A stretch of 64,000 nt of DNA from Ruminococcus sp. (GCA_021199375.1 JAJQIB010000027.1:121959-185958); one strand, 5' to 3'; counted from the first letter of the stretch, positions 25,344-36,115 are shown. Numbers and translations: made by a program. The notes: a model not told the origin generated them from the letters alone.

Positions 25344-26792
25344 ATGGATAATAACAACAAAAAGGAATTACCGGATATTTCTTTTGGGGATAAGCCGAAG
25401 AGTGAAGGTCTTGCACCAAAAACACAGTCTGTTAAGGCTACAGCTGTAGACCTGACCGAAAAAGAAGCTCCGGTTAACAACGGAGATAGCAAAATCGATT
25501 TGGACAGAGCTTCTCTTGATAAGGCTTTGTACGAGTTTGACAAGGAGAATGAGTCAAATGAGTCAGAAGAGAATGAGCTACAGGAGCAGACTCAAAAGAA
25601 AAGATTTGAATTAAAAATAGATCACGACAAGGAGGAGGAGCGTCGCAGATTTAGCGAGCAGGAGGCTGCACAGGCTGCGAAGGCTGCTTCACCAAAAAAG
25701 AAGAAAAAAAAGAAAAAGAAGAAGAAAAAGAAAAAGTCGCATTTTAATGTATCCTTGATAAGTGGACTTACCATTACTATTGTGGTGGTTTCTATATCTG
25801 TAGTACTTGCAACCGGTGCTATTACCCTTGGAATGGAATACATGGGCATTAACAAATCGGATCAAGATATAACGTTTAACATACCTGAGGGCTCATCTAG
25901 TGATGATATCGCAGATTTATTGGTTTCTAATGGCATAATAAGCAATAAACAGCTATTTATGGCTGTATTAAAGTTTAATGATAGTCCATCTCTTTATCCT
26001 GGTGATATTACTCTTAGTCCAAATACCAGTTATCCTGATATTATAAGCGAGCTCTCTACTATGCGCGAGTCCTATGAAACTGTTACTGTAACCATTGCCG
26101 AGGGCGAAACACTTTTAGACGTTGCTACTAAGCTTGAGGAAAATGGTGTATGCAGCTCTGATGATTTCCTCTTCCAGTTTAATGCAGATCAGGATTTCAG
26201 CATTGATTCTAAGATAACGCACAATACCGATGTTTATTACTCGATGGAGGGCTATTTCTTCCCCGATACATATGAGTTTTATGTAGGCGATTCGGGCTAC
26301 AATGTCACAAAGATTGTAAGAGAAAACCTTGACAGTAAAATTACGGACGAAATGTTTGAACGTATGGATGAAATCGATATGGATTTCAATGAGGTTATGA
26401 CACTTGCATCTATCGTTCAGGCAGAGGCGGGAAGTGTTGAGGATATGCCGATTGTCGCATCGGTATTTATAAACAGATTAAATGACCCCGATACATTCCC
26501 TCAGCTTCAGTCAGATGCTACAACCAACTATGTTGAGAATGTAATAGAGGTGGTTGAAACATCAACCGCTATGATAGATCACTATTCAAACGTGTATGAT
26601 ACATATGTTTGTATGGGACTTCCTGCTGGTCCTATTTGTAATCCGGGACTAGATGCAATTGAAGCTGTTTTGTATGCAGATGACACTGATTATTATTACT
26701 TCTGTAATAATCTTGAAACAGGTGAAAGCTTCTTTGCCGAAACCTACAAAGAGCATCAAGAGAATCTAGAAAAGGCAGGACTGACCGAGTGA
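25344..26792 (+). CDS. mltG: endolytic transglycosylase MltG with long cytoplasmic tail
   Basis: MltG cuts nascent peptidoglycan strands and sets glycan length. The protein is 482 residues, longer than the usual 340-380 because of a charged cytoplasmic N-terminus (residues 1-136) that includes 14 consecutive Lys (118-131). One membrane helix follows (about 137-162), then a LysM-like part and the YceG catalytic domain: GYFFPDTYEF, SIVQAEAG with the catalytic Glu, and FPQLQSDATTNY. AGAAAGGA precedes the ATG. Its stop overlaps the U32 gene start. Confidence 0.95.
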   Translation: MDNNNKKELPDISFGDKPKSEGLAPKTQSVKATAVDLTEKEAPVNNGDSKIDLDRASLDKALYEFDKENESNESEENELQEQTQKKRFELKIDHDKEEERRRFSEQEAAQAAKAASPKKKKKKKKKKKKKKSHFNVSLISGLTITIVVVSISVVLATGAITLGMEYMGINKSDQDITFNIPEGSSSDDIADLLVSNGIISNKQLFMAVLKFNDSPSLYPGDITLSPNTSYPDIISELSTMRESYETVTVTIAEGETLLDVATKLEENGVCSSDDFLFQFNADQDFSIDSKITHNTDVYYSMEGYFFPDTYEFYVGDSGYNVTKIVRENLDSKITDEMFERMDEIDMDFNEVMTLASIVQAEAGSVEDMPIVASVFINRLNDPDTFPQLQSDATTNYVENVIEVVETSTAMIDHYSNVYDTYVCMGLPAGPICNPGLDAIEAVLYADDTDYYYFCNNLETGESFFAETYKEHQENLEKAGLTE

Positions 26793-28039
26793 TGCTAGTA
26801 AATGAAGATAATAAAGCAAGATCGCTTGAGGTTTTGGCACCTGCCGGAGATATGGAGCGCTTAGATGCTGCGCTTACATTTGGTGCGGACGCTGTTTATC
26901 TTGGTGGTAAAATGTTCGGTATGCGTGCAGCATCTCCGAATTTCACCTCAGAGCAGCTGAGCGTGGCTTGTGAAAAGGTGCATAGCAAGGGCAAGCGTGT
27001 TTATCTTACCTGCAATACCTTACCGAGAAATAATGAAATGCCGCATTTTGAGCAATTTGTAAGGGATGCAAGTGATGCAGGGGTTGACGCACTTATTGTA
27101 AGCGATATAGGTCTCTTTGCACTTATTAAGAAGTATGCTCCTGACTTTGAGATTCATATGTCTACCCAGACTGGAATCGTTAATTATGTTACGGCGAATG
27201 AGCTTTATAATATGGGAGCTAAGCGTGTTGTGCTTGCAAGAGAGCTATCGCTTGATGAAATAGCTGAAATACGTGCAAAGACTCCTAAGGAGCTTGAGAT
27301 TGAGGCTTTTGTTCATGGTGCAATGTGCGTCAGCTTTTCAGGCAGATGCTTGCTTTCGCAGTATCTGATAAATCGTGATGCAAACAGAGGAGAATGTGCT
27401 CAGCCTTGTCGTTGGGGATATCATCTTATGGAGGAAAAGCGTCCAAATGAGTTTTATCCGATATACGAGGATGAAAAAGGCTCTTATATTCTTAATGCCA
27501 AGGATCTTTGTATGATCGATCATATAGACAAGCTTGCTGAGGCAGGAATAGATAGCTTGAAAATTGAAGGCAGAGCTAAATCCTCGTATTATGTTTCGGT
27601 TATTACAAATGCATATCGTCATGCTGTTGATGAATACATGAATAATCCCAGTGATTTTAAGCTTTCACCCTGGATTCACGATGAGGTGTTTAAGGTCAGT
27701 CATAGAGCCTACTGTACAGGATTTTTCTTTGGGCATCCTAAGGATTGTCAGTATTATGAAAACAGCGGGTATATTCGCGATTATAATGCTGTGGCTATGG
27801 TTTTAGGCTATGATGAAGAGCATGGAATGATCGAATGTGTTCAGAGAAATAAGTTTTTAAGGGGCACTGAGCTTGAGCTTTTGCAGCCTGATGGCGAGCC
27901 GATAAAATTAGTCGCTGATGAGATTTTTGATCAAAGCTTTGAGCCTATTGACAGCACTAAGCATGCAGCAATGAAATTTTATATAAAAAGCGAGCTTAGG
28001 TTTGTGAAGAACACTATTGTTCGCACTCCCGGAGAATAA
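26792..28039 (+). CDS. U32 family tRNA hydroxylation protein (TrhP-like)
   Basis: This U32 'peptidase' family member is 415 residues. EVLAPAGDMERLDAAL is the family start; EAFVHGAMCVSFSGRC and RGECAQPCRW hold four conserved Cys that in TrhP/RlhA-type proteins are thought to bind an Fe-S cluster. SLKIEGRAKSSYYV is also conserved. TrhP is needed with prephenate for 5-hydroxyuridine at U34 of tRNA, so a tRNA-modification role is more likely than proteolysis. ATG at 26792 overlaps the mltG stop (TGATG). Confidence 0.9.
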   Translation: MLVNEDNKARSLEVLAPAGDMERLDAALTFGADAVYLGGKMFGMRAASPNFTSEQLSVACEKVHSKGKRVYLTCNTLPRNNEMPHFEQFVRDASDAGVDALIVSDIGLFALIKKYAPDFEIHMSTQTGIVNYVTANELYNMGAKRVVLARELSLDEIAEIRAKTPKELEIEAFVHGAMCVSFSGRCLLSQYLINRDANRGECAQPCRWGYHLMEEKRPNEFYPIYEDEKGSYILNAKDLCMIDHIDKLAEAGIDSLKIEGRAKSSYYVSVITNAYRHAVDEYMNNPSDFKLSPWIHDEVFKVSHRAYCTGFFFGHPKDCQYYENSGYIRDYNAVAMVLGYDEEHGMIECVQRNKFLRGTELELLQPDGEPIKLVADEIFDQSFEPIDSTKHAAMKFYIKSELRFVKNTIVRTPGE

Positions 28040-28041
28040 TT

Positions 28042-28905
28042 ATGAAAAGACTTGTTACTATTCAAGATATATCATGCTTTGGCAAATGCTCATTGACTGC
28101 TGCAATACCGGTGATTTCTTCAATGGGAGTAGAAACAGCCGTTATTCCCACAGCAGTGCTTTCTACTCATACAGGCAGTGGCTTTTCAGGCTACACCTTT
28201 CATGACCTCACAGATGATATTCCTGCAATTGCTGCTCACTGGAAAAAGCTCGAACTTAGATTTGATTCAATTTATACCGGATATATAGGCTCATGTGAGC
28301 AAATTGAGGTGATAAAGCGGTTTATTGAAGTATTCCGTACTGACGAAACGCTTGTTGTTGTAGATCCTGTAATGGGCGATGGCGGACGAATGTATCCGGG
28401 ATTTGACAATAAATTTGTTACATCAATGAAATCTCTTTGCTCTATAGCCGATTGCATTTTACCAAACGCTACGGAGGCTGCTCTCTTATTATCACAGCCT
28501 TATGATAATAATCCTTGTGAAGGTAAAATTCATGAGATGCTGATGTGTCTTACCGAGCAGGGCTGCAAGACAGCAATAATGACAGGAGCCTCAATTGATT
28601 CTAGCCATAATGGAGCAATTTGCTATTCGAAGTTAGAGAACAGATTTTTCAATTCCTTTTGTGAGAATATTGACGGAAGCTTTCATAGCACCGGTGATAT
28701 TTTTTCAAGCGTTGTTTCCGGCGGGCTGACACTTGGTATGGATTTGCAATCTGCACTTGATTTAGCAGTAGGGTTTACTCATGATTGTATCAAAGCCACT
28801 CTTCCTATTCGTGAGGAGCAGTGGTATTCAGTACGCTTTGAACCCTGCTTGGGGCAGCTTTCAGATGCTTGTAGGGATTATTTTGATGACGAGAGTAGAT
28901 CTTAA
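28042..28905 (+). CDS. pyridoxamine/pyridoxal kinase
   Basis: A ribokinase-fold PdxY-type kinase of 287 residues that phosphorylates vitamin B6 forms. VTIQDISCFGKCSLTAAIP is the pyridoxal kinase start, VDPVMGDGGRMY the substrate/ATP-binding loop, LPNATEAALL the next, and GSFHSTGDIFSS carries the catalytic Asp. It starts 2 bases after the U32 stop. The window has PLP enzymes (IscS, GlgP), but no direct link is implied. Confidence 0.92.
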   Translation: MKRLVTIQDISCFGKCSLTAAIPVISSMGVETAVIPTAVLSTHTGSGFSGYTFHDLTDDIPAIAAHWKKLELRFDSIYTGYIGSCEQIEVIKRFIEVFRTDETLVVVDPVMGDGGRMYPGFDNKFVTSMKSLCSIADCILPNATEAALLLSQPYDNNPCEGKIHEMLMCLTEQGCKTAIMTGASIDSSHNGAICYSKLENRFFNSFCENIDGSFHSTGDIFSSVVSGGLTLGMDLQSALDLAVGFTHDCIKATLPIREEQWYSVRFEPCLGQLSDACRDYFDDESRS

Positions 28906-28940
28906 AAGGCTTCAGATTTTTATAAAAGTGAGTGGTGGCA

Positions 28941-30008
28941 ATGAAGATAAACGACACAGAAATTACTAAAGAAGCTATAGCGAAGCTTCTAAAGAAGCAT
29001 CGCTTTGTTATTTATTCTGCCATTTTCTTAATTTGCATTGCAGTTGTAGGAAAGCTCCAATCAACTAGCTCACAGGATGCAGAGCTAAATTATTCTCGCT
29101 CTGACTCATATTCGCCATTCGAAGAAACCAGCACCGTATCATCTCAAGACCAAATTGATACAGATGATACATTAGCTGAAATTACTGATTCTACATATTC
29201 TATAGATGATGATTCATATCTATCAGGCGAGGCTTTAGATGAAAGCTCTGATTCTCAGAATGAAGATGAGAGTGATGATGCTGATACAGAATCTACTAAT
29301 ACTCAAGCTATACAAACTCAGGCAATACAAACTCAAGCAGTACAAACTGAAATTGTGCAGAATTCAACCGATGCAGAATTAGCTACAGAAGCTACAACAG
29401 CTGAAACACAAGCAGAGTCTGTAGTGCAGCAGGTTAGCTTTCCGATTGATATAAATACAGCAACATATGATCAGCTAATACAAATTGATGGAGTTGGAGA
29501 TGCAACTGCGCAAAAGATTTTGACATTTCGTTCTCAAAAGGGCAAAATATCAAGTATTGAACAGCTTTCTGAGATTAGCGGAATAGGTGATAAAACTGTA
29601 GAGAAGCTAAAAAGCTATCTTTATGTTTCAAGTGAATACTATAGCGCATACACAACACAAACATCTGCCACAACAACTAAGACAACTACAACAAAGACAA
29701 CAACTACAAAAGCAACTACCACGAAAAAGACTACAACAACTAAGAAATCAACTTCTAAGACGACTACTACAAAGAAAACTACAACAACTACAGCTGCTGA
29801 GGTCCAAGAATATTCGTATGTTCATATAAATTATGCAACTGCTGAGGAAATATCTGAAGGACTGCTGCTGCCGATTGAAACTGCGCAGGAAATTGTAGAG
29901 CTAAGAAGCTTGATTTCCTACTTTAGTTCTATTGAGGAGCTTCAGTATTGTGATTCGATTTCAAAAAGTGATATCGTCGAGTTTTGGGATTATGTAATTA
30001 TTGATTAG
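28941..30008 (+). CDS. membrane-anchored ComEA-like helix-hairpin-helix protein
   Basis: 355 residues. A cytoplasmic start (1-22) and one membrane helix (about 24-40) lead to a long acidic Ser/Thr/Gln linker with short TQAIQ repeats, then a ComEA-type double helix-hairpin-helix (about 170-235: IDINTATYDQLIQIDGVGD, EISGIGDKTVEKL). A Thr/Lys-rich repeat (about 245-285) is followed by a second, degenerate HhH-like unit (HINYATAEEISEGLLLP) at the C-terminus. ComEA binds incoming DNA at the membrane in competent cells. The duplicated unit and Thr/Lys spacer are unusual. ATG at 28941 has GGTGG upstream. Confidence 0.82.
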   Translation: MKINDTEITKEAIAKLLKKHRFVIYSAIFLICIAVVGKLQSTSSQDAELNYSRSDSYSPFEETSTVSSQDQIDTDDTLAEITDSTYSIDDDSYLSGEALDESSDSQNEDESDDADTESTNTQAIQTQAIQTQAVQTEIVQNSTDAELATEATTAETQAESVVQQVSFPIDINTATYDQLIQIDGVGDATAQKILTFRSQKGKISSIEQLSEISGIGDKTVEKLKSYLYVSSEYYSAYTTQTSATTTKTTTTKTTTTKATTTKKTTTTKKSTSKTTTTKKTTTTTAAEVQEYSYVHINYATAEEISEGLLLPIETAQEIVELRSLISYFSSIEELQYCDSISKSDIVEFWDYVIID

Positions 30009-30047
30009 CCATGTGAATTTTGGCAAAAAGAAAATATTTTATTTTAA

Positions 30048-31199
<1,152 letters not shown>

Positions 31200-31209
31200 G
31201 GAATACACT

Positions 31210-31899
31210 ATGGTAAAGCTTGTAATATTTGATCTCGATGGTACACTTGTAAATTCCGTTGAGGATTTAGCCGATTCGGTGAATCGTGCGCTTGTTGAAA
31301 ATGGCTATTCTACTCATCCAATTGATGACTATTATCACTTTGTTGGTGACGGCACAAAAAAGCTTATAGAACGTGCTTTGCCGAAGGGAACAAGTACATT
31401 CGAAAATGAGCGTATACATGAAATTTTTTCTAAATACTACGAGGAGGGCTGTCTTAACAAAACGGCACCGTATGAAGGGATTTGTGATACGCTTGATAAA
31501 TTAAACGATATGGGCATAGTCTGCGCTGTGGCGTCTAACAAGCCGGATGTGTTTTCACATCATATTATTGAGAGTCTATTTAAAAAAGAGGATTTTGCAT
31601 TTGTTTGCGGAAAGCTTGAAGACACAAAGGCTAAGCCTGCTCCGGATATAATTTTTAAAATACTAAGGCTGCTAGATATATCCTCTGAAAATGCAATCAT
31701 AGCAGGAGATTCTGATGTTGATGTTTTAACTGCTCATAATGCGGGAATCAAGTGTATCGGCTGCGAATGGGGCTTTAGGGGACGCGAAGAGCTTGAGAAC
31801 GCAGGTGCGGATTTTATCGCTAAAACACCTTATGATATCGTAGATATTTGCAAAATTAAACGAGGGGATATCAGAAAGGCAGATTCGCAAAAGCAGTAA
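31210..31899 (+). CDS. HAD phosphatase, phosphoglycolate phosphatase-like
   Basis: A 229-residue HAD-superfamily hydrolase. FDLDGTLVNS (motif I with the nucleophile Asp), CAVASNKPD (motif II), K in EDTKAKPAPD (motif III) and IAGDSDVDVLTAHNAG (motif IV) are all present with a C1 helical cap, as in Gph. The true substrate cannot be fixed from sequence. The start at 31210 is supported by GAGGA just upstream; the frame is open far into tgt, but that part is only a shadow. It is the last gene of the thyX run. Confidence 0.9.
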   Translation: MVKLVIFDLDGTLVNSVEDLADSVNRALVENGYSTHPIDDYYHFVGDGTKKLIERALPKGTSTFENERIHEIFSKYYEEGCLNKTAPYEGICDTLDKLNDMGIVCAVASNKPDVFSHHIIESLFKKEDFAFVCGKLEDTKAKPAPDIIFKILRLLDISSENAIIAGDSDVDVLTAHNAGIKCIGCEWGFRGREELENAGADFIAKTPYDIVDICKIKRGDIRKADSQKQ

Positions 31900-31922
31900 T
31901 ATGTAAAATTTCCGTAAACATC

Positions 31923-31951
31923 TTGAAATTAGTCGCTTTATGTGTTATAAT
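31923..31951 (+). promoter_or_regulatory. promoter of pheST
   Basis: TTGAAA (31923-31928), a 17-bp spacer and TATAAT (31946-31951). Transcription should begin near 31958, at the start of the T-box leader. Confidence 0.8.
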
Positions 31952-31957
31952 TACAGG

Positions 31958-32250
31958 TGTATTAATCTGTATAAACGCATTGACCAAGAGAGTAGGTTTG
32001 CCACAAAGCCATATAGAGAGAAAGTGCCGTCGGCTGAAAGCATTTTTATAGCTTGTGCTAACTGAAGTTCACTTGCGAGCGGTTTTGCTAAACGGTGTAT
32101 TCCAAGTAGGCAGGAACGTATACCAGCGTTAAGGGTCTGAGAAGTGACAGCTTCTTTAGCAATATGGGTGGTGGTTTCACTTTTTGAAGCCGAACAAGCA
32201 AAGCTGATTTTAGCCTTGTCCCTGTGCTTAGGGATAAGGCTTTTTATATT
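31958..32250 (+). promoter_or_regulatory. T-box leader (tRNA-Phe specific) of pheST
   Basis: The 370-base gap before pheS holds a T-box. Stem I shows the AGAGAG and GGCTGAAAGC-type distal elements (about 31985-32035). The specifier loop reads GAAGTTCACTT with TTC, a Phe codon, at 32068-32070. The T-box proper is GGGTGGTGG at 32166-32174; TGGT would pair with the ACCA end of tRNA-Phe. A terminator follows at 32212-32245. Uncharged tRNA-Phe should favour readthrough. The sequence after GGGTGGT departs from the usual ACCGCG. Confidence 0.87.
32212..32245 (+). terminator. regulated terminator of the pheST T-box
   Basis: AGCCTTGTCCCT (32212-32223) pairs with AGGGATAAGGCT (32230-32241), with one mismatch inside, followed by TTTTATATTT. 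It ends only 25 bases before the pheS start codon, as expected for an attenuator. Confidence 0.9.
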
Positions 32251-32269
32251 TAAAAATGGAGGAATAAAC

Positions 32270-33289
32270 ATGACCGGTCAACTCAAAGAAATTGAGCAAA
32301 GAGCAAAGGCTGAGCTTGAAAAAGCTGCTGATTTAAAAGCTCTTGACGAAATTAGAGTAAAGTTTTTAGGAAAAAAGGGTGAGATCACCGCTATCTTAAA
32401 GCAGATGGGCAAGCTGTCTGCTGAGGAGCGTCCTGTGATCGGACAGCTAGCAAATAAGGTGCGTTCTGACATTGAGTCAGCTATTTCTAGTGCGCAAAAC
32501 GAGATTAAGCAAAAGCAGGCTGCCGCAAGACTCGAAGCTGAGCGCATAGATGTAACCCTGCCGGGCAGCATTCCAAGCCTTGGTAGAGCTCATCCGCTTA
32601 ACGCAACACTCGCAGAGGTTGAAGAGGTATTTTTGGGAATGGGCTTTGATATCGTTGAAGGACCTGAGGTTGAAACGGATCACTACTGCTTCGAGGCATT
32701 AAATATGCCAAAGCATCACCCTGCTCGTGATACACAAGATACCTTCTATATCAACGAGAATGTACTGCTTAGAACTCAGACATCAAGTGTTCAGATAAGA
32801 ACAATGGAGAAAATGAAGCCTCCGATACGTATAATTTCGCCTGGACGAGTATATCGTTCTGATGCAGTAGATGCAACACATTCGCCTCTTTTTCATCAGA
32901 TTGAAGGACTTGTAATCGACAAGGGAATCACAATGGCTGACCTTAAGGGCACGCTTGAAATGCTGCTTAAGCGTCTTTATGGAGAGGATACACAGCTGCG
33001 CTTTCGTCCTCATCATTTTCCCTACACTGAGCCCTCAGCAGAGGTAGATCTTATGTGCTTTAATTGTCATGGAAAGGGCTGCTCTATGTGCAAGCAGGAG
33101 GGCTATGTTGAGCTTTTAGGCTCGGGCATGGTTCATCCTAAGGTGCTTGAGGGATGCGGTATAGATCCTGAGGTTTACAGCGGATTTGCTTTTGGAATCG
33201 GACTTGAAAGAATTACAATGGGCAGATATAATATCAACGACTTGCGTCTGCTATATGAAAACGATATGAGATTTTTGGAACAGTTTTAA
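32270..33289 (+). CDS. pheS: phenylalanyl-tRNA synthetase alpha subunit
   Basis: PheS carries the class II catalytic core that charges tRNA-Phe within the alpha2beta2 enzyme. At 339 residues it has the standard length: an N-terminal coiled-coil tRNA arm (about 1-85), then [20 protein letters not shown], motif 2 with [19 protein letters not shown], and motif 3 GIGLERITM. The start was set at 32270, with GGAGG upstream; the frame extends back into the leader, but that is not coding. pheT follows by 13 bases. Confidence 0.97.
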   Translation: MTGQLKEIEQRAKAELEKAADLKALDEIRVKFLGKKGEITAILKQMGKLSAEERPVIGQLANKVRSDIESAISSAQNEIKQKQAAARLEAERIDVTLPGSIPSLGRAHPLNATLAEVEEVFLGMGFDIVEGPEVETDHYCFEALNMPKHHPARDTQDTFYINENVLLRTQTSSVQIRTMEKMKPPIRIISPGRVYRSDAVDATHSPLFHQIEGLVIDKGITMADLKGTLEMLLKRLYGEDTQLRFRPHHFPYTEPSAEVDLMCFNCHGKGCSMCKQEGYVELLGSGMVHPKVLEGCGIDPEVYSGFAFGIGLERITMGRYNINDLRLLYENDMRFLEQF

Positions 33290-33302
33290 GGGAGGAATAT
33301 AA

Positions 33303-35717
33303 ATGGATTTGTCAATGAGATGGCTTGCAGATTACGTTGACTGCAGGTGTGATACAAAAAAATTCTGCGATGAAATGACTCTTTCGGGTTCTAAGGTCGA
33401 GTGCTATGGTGAAGAAGGCGACTATCTCTCTAATGTGGTAGTCGGAAAAATACTTTCAATTGAAGATCATCCCGATTCGGATCACATGGTTATATGTCAG
33501 GTGGATGTTGGCGAGGATGAGCCTGTACAGATTGTCACCGGTGCTAGTAATGTAAATGTAGGAGACTTTGTTCCAGCAGCAAAGCATAAGTCTACGGTTT
33601 TACATGAGGGTAAAAAGGTCAAGATTACAAAGGGCAAGCTGCGTGGAATCGCATCAAATGGAATGCTTTGCTCACTTGGCGAGCTTGGACTAACCACCCA
33701 CGATTTTCCCTACGCTATTGATGATGGTATATTCATTCTTGGCGACGATTGCGACAAGACGGTCGGTATGGATATAAGAAAGGCTATTGGCTTTGATGAT
33801 ACTAGTGTCGAATTTGAAATAACCTCTAATCGTCCGGACTGTCTTTCTGTTATCGGTCTTGCTCGTGAGGCGGCAGCCACATTTAATATAAAAGCTAATA
33901 TTAAGGATCCAACCTTTAAAGGCGTTGATGGCGATATCAATGAGATAATGTCTGTTGAAATCCATAATGGTGAGCTTTGTCCAAGATATATGTGCGGATA
34001 TGTAAAGAATGTAAAAATAGAGCCCTCTCCGCGCTGGATGAGAGAGCGTCTGCGCGCAAGCGGCGTTCGTCCGATAAACAACTTTGTAGATATTACGAAT
34101 TACGTAATGCTTGAATATGGTCAGCCGATGCATGCCTTTGACCTTAGGTATGTAGATGGAGCCAAGATAAATATAAGAAACGCAAAAGCAGGAGAGAGCA
34201 TAACTACTCTTGATGGAGTTGAAAGGCAGCTTTCTGAGGAGATGCTCGTTATTGCTGATGAGAACAAGCCTGTTGCTGTAGCAGGAGTTATGGGCGGCGA
34301 GTATAGTGGAATCATGGATGACACAACAGCAGTGGTTTTTGAGTCAGCATGCTTTAACGGAGCCAGCGTAAGAACTACAGCAAAAAAGCTTGGCATGAGA
34401 ACTGACGCTTCGGCACGATTTGAAAAGGGATTAGATCCACAGAATACCTATCCAGCACTGATGAGAGCCTTTGAGCTTGTTGAAGAGCTAAACTGCGGTG
34501 AGGTGGTTAAAACCTTTATCGACTGTGATAAGTCGGATAAGACTCGCAAGGGTGTCGATTATAGTCATGAGTGGATAAATAGCTTCTTAGGCACTGACAT
34601 ACCAGCAGATGAGATGGATGACTATTTAAGACGTCTTAACTTTGAGATTAAGGATGGCAAGGTATATGCTCCTTATTATAGAATTGATATTGAATGCAAG
34701 GCGGATATTGCTGAAGAGGTTGCAAGACTTTATGGCTATAACAGGATTCCCGATACAATAATCAGAGGTGTAGCACAAGGCAAGCTTACCCGTAAGCAAA
34801 GCTTTGATCGTAATGTAACGTCCGCATTAATTGGCATGGGCTTAAATGAAATTGCCACCTTCTCATTTATTTCGCCTAAGTACTTTGATAAGATAAGACT
34901 TCCGAAGGATAGTGCACTGCGTAAAACAGTTACGATTATGAATCCGCTTGGTGAGGATACAAGCGTCATGAGAACAAGCATTATTCCCTCAATATGCGAG
35001 GTTATGGCAAGAAATTACAACTATCGCAATCCGGAGTGCTATGCCTTTGAGCTTGGAAATGAGTATATTCCGGTAGAGGGCGAAATACTTCCAAACGAGC
35101 CTGAGCGTATCGGAATTGGCATATATGACACGCAAAACAAGGTGGATTTCTATACTATTAAGGGTATAATTGAGCAGCTGCTTGATAAGTGCGGAGCGCC
35201 TGAATATGAGGTTTCTCGTCCTTTAGAGGGTTCATCATTCGCTGAGGCTTGCGCTTTTCATCCCGGCAGATGTGCAGTTATCACCATTGATAACAAGGAA
35301 ATCGCATTGTTTGGAGAGCTTCATCCGCAAACACTCGAAAACTATGGCTTAGGCTGTCGTGCATATGCGGCAAAGGTTAATTTGCCGGAGCTTATGGAGC
35401 TTTGCTGTGACCAAAAGACCTATAAGCCCTTGCCAAAGTTCCCGGCTACAACAAGAGATTTATCACTTATCTGTGATGAAGAGCTTCCTGCAGCTGTCAT
35501 TGAGCGCACAATAAAGAAGGCTGCGGGATCTCTGCTTGAAAAGATAACGCTCTTTGATATCTACAGAGGCGAGCAGATCGAAAAGGGCAAAAAGAGCATA
35601 TCATATTCGCTTACTCTTCGCTCTTATGAGTCTACTCTTAACGATGAGCAGGCAGATAAGACCATGGAAAAGGTTTTAAAGGCGCTTAAGGAGCATGGAG
35701 CAGAGCTCAGGATGTAA
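33303..35717 (+). CDS. pheT: phenylalanyl-tRNA synthetase beta subunit
   Basis: PheT (804 residues) provides tRNA binding and editing. In order it has an EMAP/B1-type tRNA-binding domain (about 40-150, VVGKILSIEDHPDSD), the B3/B4 editing module (about 210-390), B5, a catalytic-like domain and the FDX-ACB anticodon-binding domain at the C-terminus (FPATTRDLSLICDE to the end). GGGAGG precedes the ATG. It is controlled with pheS by the T-box. Confidence 0.97.
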   Translation: MDLSMRWLADYVDCRCDTKKFCDEMTLSGSKVECYGEEGDYLSNVVVGKILSIEDHPDSDHMVICQVDVGEDEPVQIVTGASNVNVGDFVPAAKHKSTVLHEGKKVKITKGKLRGIASNGMLCSLGELGLTTHDFPYAIDDGIFILGDDCDKTVGMDIRKAIGFDDTSVEFEITSNRPDCLSVIGLAREAAATFNIKANIKDPTFKGVDGDINEIMSVEIHNGELCPRYMCGYVKNVKIEPSPRWMRERLRASGVRPINNFVDITNYVMLEYGQPMHAFDLRYVDGAKINIRNAKAGESITTLDGVERQLSEEMLVIADENKPVAVAGVMGGEYSGIMDDTTAVVFESACFNGASVRTTAKKLGMRTDASARFEKGLDPQNTYPALMRAFELVEELNCGEVVKTFIDCDKSDKTRKGVDYSHEWINSFLGTDIPADEMDDYLRRLNFEIKDGKVYAPYYRIDIECKADIAEEVARLYGYNRIPDTIIRGVAQGKLTRKQSFDRNVTSALIGMGLNEIATFSFISPKYFDKIRLPKDSALRKTVTIMNPLGEDTSVMRTSIIPSICEVMARNYNYRNPECYAFELGNEYIPVEGEILPNEPERIGIGIYDTQNKVDFYTIKGIIEQLLDKCGAPEYEVSRPLEGSSFAEACAFHPGRCAVITIDNKEIALFGELHPQTLENYGLGCRAYAAKVNLPELMELCCDQKTYKPLPKFPATTRDLSLICDEELPAAVIERTIKKAAGSLLEKITLFDIYRGEQIEKGKKSISYSLTLRSYESTLNDEQADKTMEKVLKALKEHGAELRM

Positions 35718-35766
35718 AAAACAATAGCTTGTTTTTGTGCAAAATGTACAATCTTTTGCAAAACAC

Positions 35767-35795
35767 TTGTTATTTTCAAAGAAATGAGGTATAAT
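35767..35795 (+). promoter_or_regulatory. promoter of ireB
   Basis: TTGTTA (35767-35772), a 17-bp spacer and TATAAT (35790-35795), 60 bases before the ireB start. Confidence 0.75.
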
Positions 35796-35854
35796 ATTAG
35801 TAGGTTATGAATATCATACACTAATCAAGCATTGAATGCAAAGGAGTGAACTTC

Positions 35855-36115
35855 ATGCAGGATAAGACGGTTGAATTTTCCGTAGATAAGGACACTGATG
35901 ACGTACTAAAGACAACGCTTAAGACCGTTTACGAAGCATTGGTGCAAAAGGGATATAATCCCATTAACCAGATTGTTGGATACATTCTTTCAGAAGATCC
36001 GACATACATAACGACGTATAACAATGCAAGAAGCTTGATTCGTCATATTGATAGGGACGAGCTGCTTCAAGAGCTTGTCAGAACCTACTTAGGGTTAGGT
36101 ACGGCTAAGAAGTGA
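35855..36115 (+). CDS. IreB-family regulatory phosphoprotein (UPF0297)
   Basis: An 86-residue protein of the IreB family. In Enterococcus, IreB is phosphorylated by the Ser/Thr kinase IreK and tunes cephalosporin resistance. The conserved block is [34 protein letters not shown]... (quoted here only in part: [17 protein letters not shown]). The ATG at 35855 is used because the upstream GTG overlaps the AAGGAG site. In many Firmicutes ireB is followed by ruvX and DUF1292; here it is alone between its own promoter and terminator. Confidence 0.92.
   Translation: MQDKTVEFSVDKDTDDVLKTTLKTVYEALVQKGYNPINQIVGYILSEDPTYITTYNNARSLIRHIDRDELLQELVRTYLGLGTAKK

Noticed and set aside
32144..32269. N-terminal extension of PheS into the leader
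   Set aside because: The extension covers the T-box and terminator, and the start at 32270 has a ribosome site and matches the family.
33690..34133. Reverse-strand frames inside pheT
   Set aside because: Shadows of the conserved pheT gene; no domain recognised.
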